Source: Allomyces arbusculus (taxonomy: Eukaryota; Blastocladiomycota; Blastocladiomycetes; Blastocladiales; Blastocladiaceae). Taken from it: DNA of 64,000 nt. The position numbers and the translations under genes are program-made. This document shows positions 35,999 to 47,408 of the stretch, piece after piece. The notes under the pieces are model-generated. The model did no database searches and was not told the origin of the DNA. It saw only the letters and a list, made by a program, of their open reading frames with translations. Within the stretch, counting starts at the first letter, position 1. Every line of letters starts with the position of its first letter. The stretch covers positions 124,001-188,000 of the forward strand of contig JADHYV010000037.1 in NCBI GenBank assembly GCA_027604705.1, given 5' to 3'.

Positions 35999-36734
35999 TT
36001 ATTTGCGATGCACACTCTTATCCAAACGATCCTGCTCCACACCAAACTTACCGCCATAGCCACGACTGAAGTTAGACGTTTGGCGGTACTGCTCCATGCG
36101 CTCCACCTTGTCCTTTTCTTCAACCTTTTGGCGGATCGCTACACGCGGTGTGTGGAGGGCAAGAAGCATCAATACCAAGAAAACGTTAGGAACAGGTCGA
36201 TCAAGGCCACGACTCCAGTTATAGAACTACAGACCAGCGAGGTTCATGTCCTCGTCGTCATGGACTGCGCCCTTGGCACCCATGGTTTCCGGCACCGACT
36301 TGGAGCCCCACCTATCCCCCGCATTACGCTTATAGTGAGCGGCTCAGCGCTGCGATGACGAGATGATGGGGACGCGTGGGCGCGTACCGCGATTCCTTTT
36401 CGCTCACGTCGTTGATAAAGTCGGCGCCCGTGTCCCAGTCGTCGTCATCGTCGACTTGGCTGTAAACATAGATCGAATCAAGTCCACGACGTCAGCGTCA
36501 GTGCACACCATGCACTTGAGCCGTCGCCGCCGCGTCGAGCTCCGACGTCGAGGCTGCGGTCCGTCGCTCCGCATCGCAGCAGAGTACGAGATTCACATCG
36601 CAGCGGACGGGATCATGCCGGCTGCGGTGTTGGCAACGAGGTGGTACTGACGTCGTGGTCTTTGGAGCAGGCGCGGTCGCGGGCACTTTCGCGACTGACG
36701 CTTTCCATGCGTTGTTGGCGGGTTTGTCGGCCAT
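35999..36734 (-). CDS. Minimal cortactin/HS1-like protein, 123 aa, one repeat, no SH3
   Basis: Resembles the N terminus and first repeat of animal cortactin/HS1, which activate Arp2/3 through an acidic DDW segment and bind F-actin through repeats. Proposed exons: 36734-36652, 36459-36388, 36311-36235 and 36138-35999 (introns 192, 76 and 96 bp). The spliced product has NNAWKASVAK (cortactin begins MWKASAG), then DDDDDWDTGADFINDVSEKE and SRWGSKSVPETMG (cortactin [20 protein letters not shown]). It continues NLAAIRQKVEEKD and FSRGYGGKFGVEQDRLDKSV, nearly identical to repeat 1. It then stops after HRK, so the remaining repeats, proline-rich region and SH3 are absent. Phases close at all junctions. 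The 192-bp first intron (donor GTCAGT) is the weakest join. Divergent from Tectonic. Confidence 0.8.
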
Positions 36735-37093
36735 AGTTGCACCAAGTACGAGCTTGATTCCGGCTGGTGGAGTTGGTGGCGAGTCCTGGTGTTGTATCGA
36801 GCGATTGTTGCCCGCCACTGCATTTTTAGTTGGATGCCGCGACAGCTTTGACGGCAAGGGCGACGCGGTCACGAGTATCCTCCACCGCAGATCCGCCACC
36901 GCATCCAAAGTTCGTCGCCGACTTCGACTTGTCCCAAATCGTGTACATGTCAACCGCTTGTAAAACGACGCTGCAATTCATCACGTCCCGCTCGGAAATC
37001 AACGCATCGACCGCTGCAGCAGCAGCCCAAAATCGCAGCCGGCACGGCTCTCATTTCACTGCAGGCTGCAACGGGATTTGCCTGCTATCGACG
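36735..37093. promoter_or_regulatory. Divergent cortactin-like/Tectonic spacer
   Basis: 359 bp between start codons, likely carrying both promoters. No recognised motif; an X-box for ciliary genes was looked for by eye and not found. Confidence 0.4.
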
Positions 37094-39435
37094 ATGCGAA
37101 CCAGTCAACATCCGGCATGGCAATTGAGGGCACGTTCAAGAACAGGACGCGCTGCACTCGTCGCTCTCTTTGCAATAGCCGCTGTGATTTGCCGAGTCGC
37201 CCTCTTGGCGAACGCAAGCACCGACTTGTCCTTGATCTCGTCGCCAGGTTCGCAACGTCTTTTCGGGAAATGATTATCGATTGCGCCGCTGAGCCAACCG
37301 TACGACTATGCCCTAGCATTCCAGGCGTGCCCGTGTGATCTCAACTCGCTCTGCGACCCGACTTGCTGCTGCGACCCCGATTGCCCGGCATCTGCACGAA
37401 CATTACCCTCCTGCATGGCCGGAAGCGTCGATGCGTACGTGGCCGCGGGCGCATCGGCCGTGACACTCGAATCGGCATGCGTCCAAGGGCTCGTTGCCGT
37501 GCACGGAACTGGTGCTGCGACTCAACTCGGCGGGAACCCTGTGTGCGTGCTGTACAACAACAGTGCGAATTACCCCCTCTCTCGCTGTTCTCGCTCCGAT
37601 GCGAGGACCAAATGCTTACTGTGCGTCTCGTCCAACAGACCCGTCCCTCGGCTCGTTTTACGTCTCGTCGTCCACTTCGTTGACGAGCGTCGCCGACCTC
37701 AACTTTGCGCTTGGCTCGGTCTCGCCGCAACTATCCACCGAGGCCGCAGCCGAGTACGCGGTGCAAACTGCGTCAGCCTACACGGTATGCAAATCGTCGC
37801 GACAACCCACGGTCGCATGTCGTCCGACTGATTTCCTTCGGGACAATTGCTTTGCCCACGGGAAAGGATAGCCAGGGATGGCCATTCAGACCCTGATCAA
37901 GCCGGACGGTTCGCGGCAAGGCCAGTTTTACGTGCCGCGCGCACGAGGACAGCCATCGAGCTCTTCTGCGTGCTTTGACTCAGTTCATCTTGGTGCGTTT
38001 TGAGCAAATTCCTTGATCGATTGTAAATGACTTCTGACGGCGCGAACATCTTGATAGCCTTTTTGAACGCATCGGCGTCCACCTGCACGCGCGACCTCTC
38101 GTCCCCCAACTCGCCCTGCGCGGCCAACTCGACGCTCGACATGAACATTTACGCTGGCCCCGTCGATGTGACGGCTGACCCGTCGATCCCGAGCAGCTCG
38201 GCACCCGTCGTCTTGCGCCAGCCGTGGTCATGCCCAACGCGCTTCCAGGTCAATGGTGCGTGCTGTATCGGCAGGTGCACGACCACTGTCGACAAGTCGG
38301 CGATTCCCGCGCCGAGTTTGGTCGGGTCCACATGCCGGACTGTCGCCACGGATGTGCACTACCGGATCGAGTACGTGCCCGCCGTGAGCTCCTCGTCGCG
38401 GTTCCGGATCCGGCAGGTCATTGTTGACTGGGCGGTCACGGACGTGGCGGCTGCGACGACCGTTGGGAACGGCGTCGTGGAGCAGACGTTTGCCACCACG
38501 TTTGTGAACGTGAACGGGACAACAAGCTCGATGGTGCGCCTGATTTTTCTTTCCTCTTTCGCACATCGTGTAACTGATGAGCTGGTCTTTATTCACAGCC
38601 GACCTCGGATGGGCTGGCAGACGTCCAAGTCCGATCAGGGAGCCCTGGGTTCCACTTTGGCTCGCCGATTCTCGCTTGGGACTCGGCTTGGCCCAACTCG
38701 TCGACTCTTGCGCCGTCCGAATGGTACTGGTCCCTGCCCACGACCGACCCGGCCACGGGCCAGTGCAGCTCGACGTCATCCTCCTCTCCGCACTTCCCAT
38801 CCGATGTGGCCGCTCTCCATCCGCCCGACTCGCTCCTCGACGCCTCGTCCCCACGCTTCCCGCGCCCGCTCATCCGATTCGCAGCCGACACCGAATCCTC
38901 ATGTGCGCTGACCTGGACCCCTGGATCCACCACGACCTGCGCAACAATCCGCGCGTACCTTGGCTCAGTCCTCTCGCGCGCGACCGCGGTCGCGCGATTC
39001 GGCAACATCACAACCAGCCCAACCGCCGCTCCAAGCGACTGGCTCCACGTGGCGATTGCCGCCGCCCCGCCCGTCTCCGCCGCGCCCGACACACCGACGA
39101 CGTGTCCACTTGTCGCAACGCAGCTCGATCTCGACTTTACCTGGGCCGATGCGGGCAATGCGGCCAAGCCGGAACCAATGATCGTCGGCGTACGCGCCGC
39201 ATACGGCCGCGTGCGGTCGTTTGGGGAGCCGGTGTCGTGTACGACGCCCGCGACGTGTGCGCAACTGGCGGCGGATTTGGCCGCGGGAAATACGGGGGTC
39301 GCAGCGGTCACGGTGCCGATGACGGTACGGGTGCAATGGACGCGGATCACGCCGGATCGGGTGGCTGCGTGGGTGCCGCCGCCGCCGGCATTGTTCCCGC
39401 CGTTGCCGAGCGACTGGTTTTATCCGTTTGCGTAA
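37094..39435 (+). CDS. TCTN: Tectonic (ciliary transition-zone protein)
   Basis: Tectonics belong to the MKS/B9 module that gates the ciliary transition zone; a fungal copy points to a flagellated zoospore. Six exons: 37094-37247, 37317-37562, 37639-37784, 37872-37992, 38058-38533 and 38599-39435, with introns of 69, 76, 87, 65 and 65 bp, giving 659 aa. A hydrophobic N-terminal segment (ALVALFAIAAVICRVALLANA) is a signal peptide. The diagnostic Cys-rich block is ACPCDLNSLCDPTCCCDPDC. It is followed by VCVLYNNNPSLGSFYVSS, GMAIQTLIKPDGSRQGQFYV, CFDSVHLAFLNASASTC, VATDVHYRIEYVP and VRSGSPGFHFGSPILAW, the family's RSGNPGY-type motif. The C terminus ends PPLPSDWFYPFA without a clear TM helix, as in secreted or peripheral tectonics. 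All phases close. Confidence 0.9.
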
Positions 39436-40369
39436 TGGGGAGGAGAGGAAGGGACTTGTGCAACTGTATCGTGGCAGTAATTTGAATGATGCCAATTCGG
39501 AACGATTTGAGATTGAAGCGCTGTCGATCATGGCCCATATTATATTGCAACGCACTGTCGTGGCAATTGCAGTTTTAGCCCGTCAGAACTCTTCCATTTC
39601 GCCCTCCTTATAACTCGTATTTGACAACAATGGGCTTGCTGATCAAGGTGCTCCTTGCAGCAGCGCATCTACCGTAAGCCGCTGTTTGGGCGGTCCTCGC
39701 TGTGATCCTATTCATGTATGTGCAATTTCAATGCGCCTGGTCACAACTGCTCTCTCAAATTCGCCCTCATGCGACAGAGTCGTGAATTTGAAATAGGAAG
39801 TGGCCCCAAGAGCTTGAGGCCGATTTGAAGGTGCCAGCGCATGTAGGCAGCGACCAAAAAGATGCCGCAATCAAAATGCCCACGTTCATGACAGTTGCTT
39901 GCTGGTCATTCGCGTTGGACCGGGGTTGGAGAGAATTGTTGGTGGACGTGGAAGCAAACCAACGCCTTCTACTTTCCCCTCAAAAGACCGTGTCATAAAA
40001 CTACGACCTTCCAATACTATTTCATGCCCACGTACAATTTCGCGCTGGATCAACCACAGCGCAGCGTCTGTCCTTCAACGTTCCATACAAGATAGGTGGG
40101 GCAAGAACAGTATGGGAACATGTCAACTCAATGAGGACGGTGGAAGGAGTCATGACGAAGGCCCAAAATGAACGAAAGGCTGGTAAACTGATGACAAAGA
40201 GAGCCGGAAAGCAAAACGAAAAATGCAAAATCTTGTCGCCGCACCATCTGGGCGAAAAGATGCGAACTTGAACAGCAGGAAGCATGAACCAAAAAACTTC
40301 ATCGCTTGCAGCACAAATCTGGAGCCGAGAGGTAAGCGATGCATGCCAAGGTGCATAGCCCTGAGGTTG
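39436..40369. other. AT-richer intergenic block
   Basis: No gene seen. Composition shifts abruptly from the GC-rich Tectonic gene; probably repeat-derived, like 20.3-22.1 kb. Confidence 0.4.
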
Positions 40370-40984
40370 CTACTTGCGATATTCCGTCATCGATCCAGGG
40401 GAGACAGGCGTCACCAAGACCGACACGGAATCGGATATGCTTCGCTCGAGAGTCGCGTCATTAAGCAGCTTATCGAGCGAGTTCTCCCGGCCCTCAGCAA
40501 GCTCTCTGGTGGGAAACAGGCGAATGACGTTGGGACTGATCACATTGCGCTCGACCGTTTCGCAGGGTAAATGCAGCGTCGGAACAGCGGCTTTGTCGAC
40601 TGGCAACGGTTCATCATTCACGTACATGATGGGCCCTTCCACATGCGCCGGGTTGGAATCAACTGCGCCAGGCAAATACAACTGGTCGTTGATCAATTCT
40701 CGAAGCCAGTCACTGAGCGGGACAACATTGAATTGAGTGTCAAATGCGATTGCGCTCAGAGATATATGAAACTAATCAAGAAAATGGACGAACCGCCAAG
40801 ATTCCCCCCAAAAACCATAAACCGGGGCCCAATAATAGCACACGCGCTTGTTGTGGTCGCCTGCGACGCGGTCATTTCAAATGCAGCGGCGACGAGCGCA
40901 TTGGGCTGAAGTGGCAGAAGCGCAGCATATGACGACGACGGGGATAACGCTCAGAATCAGCCGCAAATCGGCCAGTGCAACCAT
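40370..40984 (-). pseudogene. Kelch/TM relic lacking the propeller
   Basis: The 5' part (40984 to about 40760) encodes a kelch-family N terminus: MVALADLRLILSVIPVVVIC, then in a shifted frame FEMTASQATTTSACAIIGPR and FMVFGG, matching the first exon of the other paralogs. The 3' part (about 40700-40370) encodes a tail starting INDQLYLPGAVDSN, matching their cytoplasmic motif. The roughly 1 kb that should encode the propeller and TM helix is missing, so this is an internal deletion plus at least one frameshift. Confidence 0.65.
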
Positions 40985-41000
40985 GGTTGACATCCGCTCC

Positions 41001-41453
41001 ACTGTCGTTGGCATGCACTGCTTGGTGGATCCAAGGTACACGAGTCAGCTTGCTTGTTGCTCCACTTTGACTTGATATCTTCTACAAGTTGGAGCCGGAG
41101 AAGGGAGAATTTTTTGTCACCCCCCCCCCCCCCCCCCAGTCGTTGGTATTTGTATTGCGCAGCGCTGCCAGGGCGGATAGGCTCTCTCGCTGTTGCTTTC
41201 CATGTCACTTTCCGAGTATCAAAGGGAAGCCAGTTGATATGGTTCAAGGGAGAGGTTGATTGCATCCCTTTCCACGTTATTAGGCAAGGGGCACATTGTT
41301 AGAGGCTGCATCCGTTTCCATGTCACTAGGCTGTGTTATTGCGGCTCGCAGCTTCTACTTTGCAATCTTTAGTGTCATTTTCTTCCGCCAGACAAAGTGC
41401 AAATTACTGGGCGCAGTGTGGATGTCGCCGTGCCTCCACAAAATGGTATGGGC
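41001..41453. other. Intergenic, poly-C tract bearing
   Basis: Holds an 18-C run at 41120-41137. Two imperfect short repeats around CTTTCCATGTCACT / CGTTTCCATGTCACTAGG occur at 41197-41212 and 41308-41331. No gene. Confidence 0.4.
41120..41137. repeat. 18-base poly-C tract
   Basis: Uninterrupted run of C about 135 bp upstream (5') of the kelch relic's start on the minus strand. Confidence 0.9.
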
Positions 41454-41466
41454 TATAAATATAAAG
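41454..41466 (+). promoter_or_regulatory. TATA box upstream of Gln-rich gene
   Basis: TATAAATATAAAG lies about 100 bp before the ATG at 41565, a good distance for a core promoter. It supports the weak gene call that follows. Confidence 0.5.
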
Positions 41467-41564
41467 AGTCCCCCCCAAGTTCCACACTCAGCGGCCAGCT
41501 CCACGTACCGAATTGCATCGCTTCCTTTGCCCGTTCGATCAAGTTCCAACATCACGCCAGTACC

Positions 41565-42183
41565 ATGTCGTCTGCCAACCAAGCCCGTTCAGACCAGATT
41601 GGCCATGAAGGCCACAACGCAAATGACGAATGGAATGAGGTTCTTGGGACTGAGAGCAGTGGGACCACCTGGGGGATTAGCCATAACGCTAATGGGCCTG
41701 GCGATGACGGTCGATGGGCAGTGCAAGCAATTAGTCAAGAATCATCGCCTGCGCAGACCGCTGGCCAGAATCACACGGGTGACACGGGCGCAGATGTCTC
41801 GGCTGAGCCGGACGGCTGGCAGTGTGGCCAGCAGGGTGGGCACCACTCGGTTGATCAGTTCCATGCGCAGGTACGGGCTGATGATCTTGTTCTTCTCCGC
41901 GCTGAGGAATTACCTGAACCCTCTCTTGCCACGATAGGGCCAATGACAGTGGGAGTGCGACCCGTCCTATATGCAGTGGCAGTGAGATCACCAAGGTGGC
42001 GGCGATGTTTTCCAGTTGCAAGCGCAGTTTCAGTCGCAGTGGGGCCAAGTCAACAATGGCGACGTCTTTCAGGCTCAAGCGCAATTGCAGTCGCAGTGGA
42101 ACACTGATGGCTATGGCGGGCACCAGGTGCAGCATCAAGACCAGTCGCAGTTCTTTGACGGTCATGGTAGCTGCTTCTTCTAA
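41565..42183 (+). CDS. Hypothetical Gln/His/Trp-rich protein, possibly broken
   Basis: Not recognised. Exon 1 (41565-41870) reads MSSANQARSDQIGHEGHN and ends HHSVDQFHAQ at a GTACGG donor; an acceptor GATAG sits at 41937 (67-bp intron). The spliced frame then meets a TGA after two codons and another about 15 codons later, yet between and after them it stays compositionally matched: QWECDPSYMQWQ, DHQGGGDVFQLQAQFQSQW, GQVNNGDVFQAQAQLQSQWN, ending SQFFDGHGSCFF and TAA at 42181. The GDVFQ-QAQ-QSQW unit occurs twice as an imperfect tandem repeat. Either the gene ends at the first TGA (104 aa), or a later acceptor is used, or both TGAs are decay of TGG codons. Confidence 0.4.
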
Positions 42184-43173
42184 GAAGTCACCATGAACTG
42201 CAGCTGCTTGCGCAAGTACAGCAATATCCAAGCGGATGCGACCAACGTTGTCATGTGCGGTGTTGGAAAATGGCGAGAAATGTCTCTTTTGTTTTGGTGA
42301 GCTGTTTTGATATTCAATCGAGCTCTTCGATCGAAGATGATTCAAAGCTGCATGTTGTAAAATCGATCGTCCCGAATCGTGTCTGCATTAGACCACTAGC
42401 CCTCAGACGTGATGCCAACAAACGTGGACACACGACGACCTAAGTGCGCGAGTCGACTATTCTAGTACCAAATCTGGTTTTAAATGACCGTCACCATCGT
42501 TCATTACCATACTTAGTGCGGGCCATCATTCCAGATCCGACGGCTATTGCTGCTTCGAGTCTAACCCCTCTTGTCCGATTTTATGGTCGAAAGCGGCCTG
42601 TTAGGGTAAGAATGACACAAATGATACGTAGTGGGAACGAGTATGATAGTGCTTTTTGAAGGGAATTGAATGAGACCATGAGCTTGAACGCTTCTGATCT
42701 ACATCAACGGTCCTGTCATGATTGGCTGGCATGTTTCCAAGACCGAAACTGGCTATTTTACTCGCGTCCATGATGTTGTTTACACATGCTCGAGCCTGTC
42801 ATTTCCGGAAAATATAATGAATTAACGATCCAGGTCGCTCCACCTGTCCGTCTGCGCTTTGACTGGAGACTACATTGATTCGGATGACGACAATCATTTT
42901 CTGACTGACAATATGGTCGTAGCTGTCACAAGCACCCATCGATGCAAATTTTTCCATTGCCCATGGGTCCGTTCACAATCCAGCGCCAGCTGGTCAAGAG
43001 GGTCGTGCCATATCACGCTCACGGCATCGACCCTGGGACCGAGGCTGAAAACAGCAAATGTATGTACGAGGAATACAGTTCCAGTGCCATCTCAGCCATC
43101 CCACCCAGCCCGTCTGCAAGCACCCACCTTCCCCTCGCCCGCCCGCGCGCCGGGCGCCGCATCAATCCATCAT
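42184..43173. other. AT-richer intergenic block
   Basis: 3' flank of the potassium transporter gene. No gene or RNA recognised. Confidence 0.4.
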
Positions 43174-46100
43174 CTACAGTTCCAGCACGTTCGACACCTC
43201 GAGCACGTCCTGCACGGGCAACCCGAGCACGTGCACCTGGTTATTCGTATTCCTCGAAATCACCTCGTAGAGGTAATGCTTCCAGCGCCGGTACCACGCT
43301 CGATCGGGTAACGCCAATACCGAATGTCGTGCCACAAAGAACGTGACGAGCGCCCCCTGCTGCCCGTCCTGCGGCGTCTTAATTTTCAAGCCGCGCCGTT
43401 TCTTGGCAAATTGCAGCGCCTCTTGCACGTTCATTGGCCTCTCGGCGAACCCATGAGAGATGAGCAGACGGTAGACGCCGTGGGCGGGATCGACGGCGCG
43501 GCAGATGACGCGGTCGTCCTCGGCGACGAACGGGAGGGCCTTGACGCAGTTGGTCGTGAGCAGGATGATTTCTTCGGGGAGAGCAGGCAGGCGCGCGGCG
43601 AGGAGCGAGAGGACGTGCGGGACCTCTAGAGACAGGAGCAGAGAGCATGGGGGTGAGTCGAGAGTGTTGGATGTGTGGAAGCGGTCCATGCGGATGGCGC
43701 GGAACGGACCTTCGTCGGCGTACGCGACAAAAACGCCCATGCCCTTGACACGGCCGTGGATGCGAATATGTTGTCGGACGTTGGTCATGGTCCAGAATTT
43801 CGCGTCCATGGCCTGATTTGTGGGGAAACGGTTGCGGTCAGTGGCCAATCAGGTGCGCCGCATCGAGCGCCTCGGCGTCGCCGCGCGTCGCACCGATCTG
43901 GAGCCACGTACGTGGAAGATGTCTGTCCAAGTCGACGTCATGATGAACCTGGGAACCGGCACGCAGCGTCAGCCCCCACCCCACAACGCTCACTCGGCAA
44001 CCGCCAAACGCACATGATCCCAAAGAACGTAGCCGAGAATAGGAACGTGATCCACGCGTTTTTGCCGAGCTTGATGAGCGACGCAATGAACAGCATCGCA
44101 TCAAGCACGAGAATCACGATCCCGTACAGCGCGACGCGCCACCACGGCAACGACCATTTCGCGACCATGACAATGATCATTAGAATCGACGTGATGAGCA
44201 TTGCGCCGGCCACGCACAGACCAAACATGTCCGAGAGTACGTCCGAGTCCTGGTAGGCGCCGGCAAGCGCAAGGGACCCGACGAGCAAGATGCCGTTAAA
44301 AAAGGGCACGTAGTAAGAGCCGTGCCCATCGGCGCCCATGAGGTGCACGGATTCAAACGACGGAAAGACGCGGAGGGTAATGGCTTGGTCTAGATGCCGC
44401 CAAGCCACGCGCGTCAGAAATCCCCACGCGAGCCTATTGGATCCAGAACGACGTACCAATCATCGCAAAGCACCCGCAAATCACCGCCTGCGACCCGACC
44501 GCCGAGACGAGCGTGCCGAGCAAGACGAGCGGCCACAGCGACCACGTCGGCACCATTTCGAAAAACAAGTTGTGAATCATTTTGTGGACCGCGTTCTCTG
44601 TCGCCGGGTCGGTACTTGACAGCGTGTCGACACCGAGACTCAGCAATTTCGCCCCCTGGCCAAGGTACGCGATCAGCGTGCACGGCACGACCACGGCCGA
44701 AAACGACAGCGTGATCGGTCGGCGCTTGAACGTGCCCAAGTCGGCGTAGAGGAATTCGAGGCCAGCGACGACGAGCAGGACCGTCGAGAGCATTGAGAGC
44801 GTGCCGTCCCATCCGCGCAGGACCATGACGTGCACCATGCACAGCGGATTGAAGGCAAGAAGGATGCCCGGCATTTGGATCACGTTCCAAATGCCGATGA
44901 CGGCGAGCGCCGAGAACCAAATGACCATGACGACCGGGAAGATGGCGGTGATGCGGCCGAGACCAAAGCGCTGCACGTAGAAGAGCATGAGGAGCAGGAC
45001 GCATGTAACGGGCACGCGCCATGAGTCGACGGGGATCGCGTGGAAGAGGTCGGGGTACTTGTCCTCGATGACGTGGAACCCTTCAACAGCGGCGAGAATG
45101 GAGATGGCGGGCGTGATTAGCTGTAGGGGCAGTTGAGGGTGGAGAGTGAGGTCAAGACGAGAGAATGCAGCGCGGTGCGAAAAATGATGGCATACCCCAT
45201 CGCCAAGCAAGAATGCGCACCCGCACAGCGCCAGCAAGAAAATCTTGCGATAGTGCCGCACGAGAAATGGCGGCGTCGAGTCGTCCTCGGCCGTCGGTAC
45301 CAGCGACAAGAGCGCCAGAATCCCGCCTTCGCCATTGTTTTCGGCCTTTAACACGACAAGACAGTACTTGACAATGCCGAGAATGATAGAGATCCAAACC
45401 ATGAGCGACAGGCAGCCGAGAATGTCGGTGACCGGGTCCGTCTGGTTCACGCCATCCTTGAAGACCGACTTCATGACGAACATGGGCGCCCTGTTGGTTG
45501 ACAGCGTCAGACGAACGTATGGAGCGTGAGAGATGGGGGAAGGAAGGCACGTACGCCGCGACGTCGCCGTAGAGAATGCCGAGCGCCTTGAACGTGACGG
45601 CAAGCAACGTCTTGACGTCCATCCTACGACCAAAACGGTAAGCAGTCTCATCCCAAACACGCAGGTAAAAAACCGAACACCACACACTTATCCTGCACAC
45701 GCGGCGCCGGCGGCATCATCAACGCCGCCCCCAACGACATCCGTCGCGCCGGTCGTCCCATGGGCGGCGGCGCCGTCACTCCGGGCTTTCCATCCGCACC
45801 CGGTCGTCTGAGACTCGACAGGTACGAGCTACTGCTGGCATTCGTCGTGGTCCTCGACATGCCCTCCTCCCCCATCCCCGACGGCGACGGTTTCATAAAC
45901 CCAGACTTGCGCATCATGTTCCCAAGCAAGTGCGATGTGACCGAGGTCATGGCCGCAGTCCGGGGCCGAAGCCCGCCCGTATCCTCCATGTTGAGCGCTG
46001 CGTGCGCGCTGATCGTCGAGGACGGTGCCGTGCTGGAGCCCGATCCGGTCGTACCCAAGGTGCGTCGCGGCTCGCGGTCCGACGACGAGCGTGGCGGTAG

Positions 46101-47408
46101 TGCAGGTGCGGGGGCCATGGGGACCCAGGTCGGTTCGTGCACTTGAGGCGCCGGCGGGGTTGCCGTCGCGACGGCGAGGTCCGACGTGGCGCCCTGGACT
46201 GCAATGGACGGGAGTACGGGCGCGCTCTCCATTCTGATCGCGTCGGCGCCATTGACCATAGTCGGTCCGCTGTTCGTGGACACACCGACGGCCAGGTTCT
46301 GCGGCGACCCTACGAGCGGGGACGCCGCGTCGTTGCCAGCGCGTACGGTGCCCGGGTTCGGGTCCGGTGGCCGCGGTGGCGGGTTCCAGCTCGTGTCAGG
46401 TCCGTTGTTGGGCGGGTCCGTGATGCTATTTCCGCGAGACGATGACGACGCGACCGACGGGACGGTCGGCAACCGATCCCTGGACTTGGCGAGTCCGGCC
46501 GCGGCCGTCCTCCACGCCTCGTCCGCGCTCCCTTCTTCGACAGGACTTTGCATCACCGACCCGCGGCGCGAGGCCGGTCTCGAAGCACTCGCGTCTCCGG
46601 GACTGGACAGCGCCGACCCGCGGCGGGACCCGGGAGTCGACATACTCGTGTCCGTTGCCGCCGACCCCCTGCGCGACGCTGGTGTCGACGACGACACGCT
46701 CGGACTGAGCCATAACGGTCCTGGCACCGTCGGCGACGCGGGACTGACCGGTAATGACCCCGGTAGCGGTATGTGTGCGAGCGACGCATTCGAGCCGGAA
46801 TGCGCGAGCTCGCTGCGACTCGCGTGCGCGATAATCGTGATGGATTTCTTGCGCGTGAGAATGGCACCGCCCGCGAGCTGGATGTTCGTGGCGGACCCAA
46901 GCGGGAGAGGGAGCGGCGGTTCTTGTGCGAGCAGCATTGATGCAGCGCGGACCGAGCTGGCGTGCGGGTCTGGACCGGTGTCCTGCAGCGTGCCGAGCAA
47001 TGGGGGCGGCGGAGACGTCGAGTCAACGGCACCGAATGATGGCGGGTCAGGCGACGGCGGCCGTGGGGCCGCTTGCAGGGCGGTCATGGACGTGGCTGCG
47101 AGTTTCCCGCGTAATCCAGGGCCGGCGTTCATGCCCGTCTCGAGCGATCCGGCGCGCGCGCGCCCGACTGGCGGTCCTGCTACAGCAGCGTCGTCGGTGA
47201 TGACTTGAAATGATGGCGTAACTCGTGCATGCAAGGCGTCGGCCCTCAACTGTGCAGCGCGGTGAAGCGCATTTTGCGGTGCTGGTGGCGGTATGGGTGG
47301 ATTGGTATTGCCGAGCGCGCGCGAGCTGGAGCCGGTGGAGAGGTGCAGGGCTGGTATACTGGTGCTGGTCGCGACCGACTCGCCCGACGCGCGCTTCGAC
47401 GACGCCAT
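43174..47408 (-). CDS. HAK1: HAK/KUP potassium transporter with long Ser/Pro-rich N-terminal extension
   Basis: High-affinity K+ uptake transporter of the plasma membrane. Eight exons: 47408-45688, 45623-45555, 45490-45196, 45120-44457, 44389-44014, 43948-43912, 43812-43710 and 43625-43174, giving 1,238 aa. The transporter begins near residue 575: VKTLLAVTFKALGILYGDVA, NGEGGILALLSLV, FLLGDGLITPAISILAAVEG, YADLGTFKRRPITLSF, SYYVPFFNGILL. Its cytoplasmic end includes HVLSLLAARLPALPEEI and ALPFVAEDDRVI. The first exon is a 573-codon disordered extension that joins through a 64-bp intron with matching phase (QDK|MDVKTLL). It carries four RRxS sites (SRRGSAATD, SRRGSALSS, SRRGSVMQS, RRMSLGA), typical PKA targets. 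The alternative is two genes, with the transporter starting at the ATG at 45622 (664 aa) and a separate 586-aa protein stopping at 45648. A 26-bp gap between them makes the single-gene model likelier. Confidence 0.85.

Noticed and set aside
45648-47408. A separate Ser/Pro-rich gene of 586 aa
   Set aside because: An in-phase 64-bp intron joins it to the HAK transporter, and only 26 bp would separate the two genes; kept as the alternative in the HAK entry.
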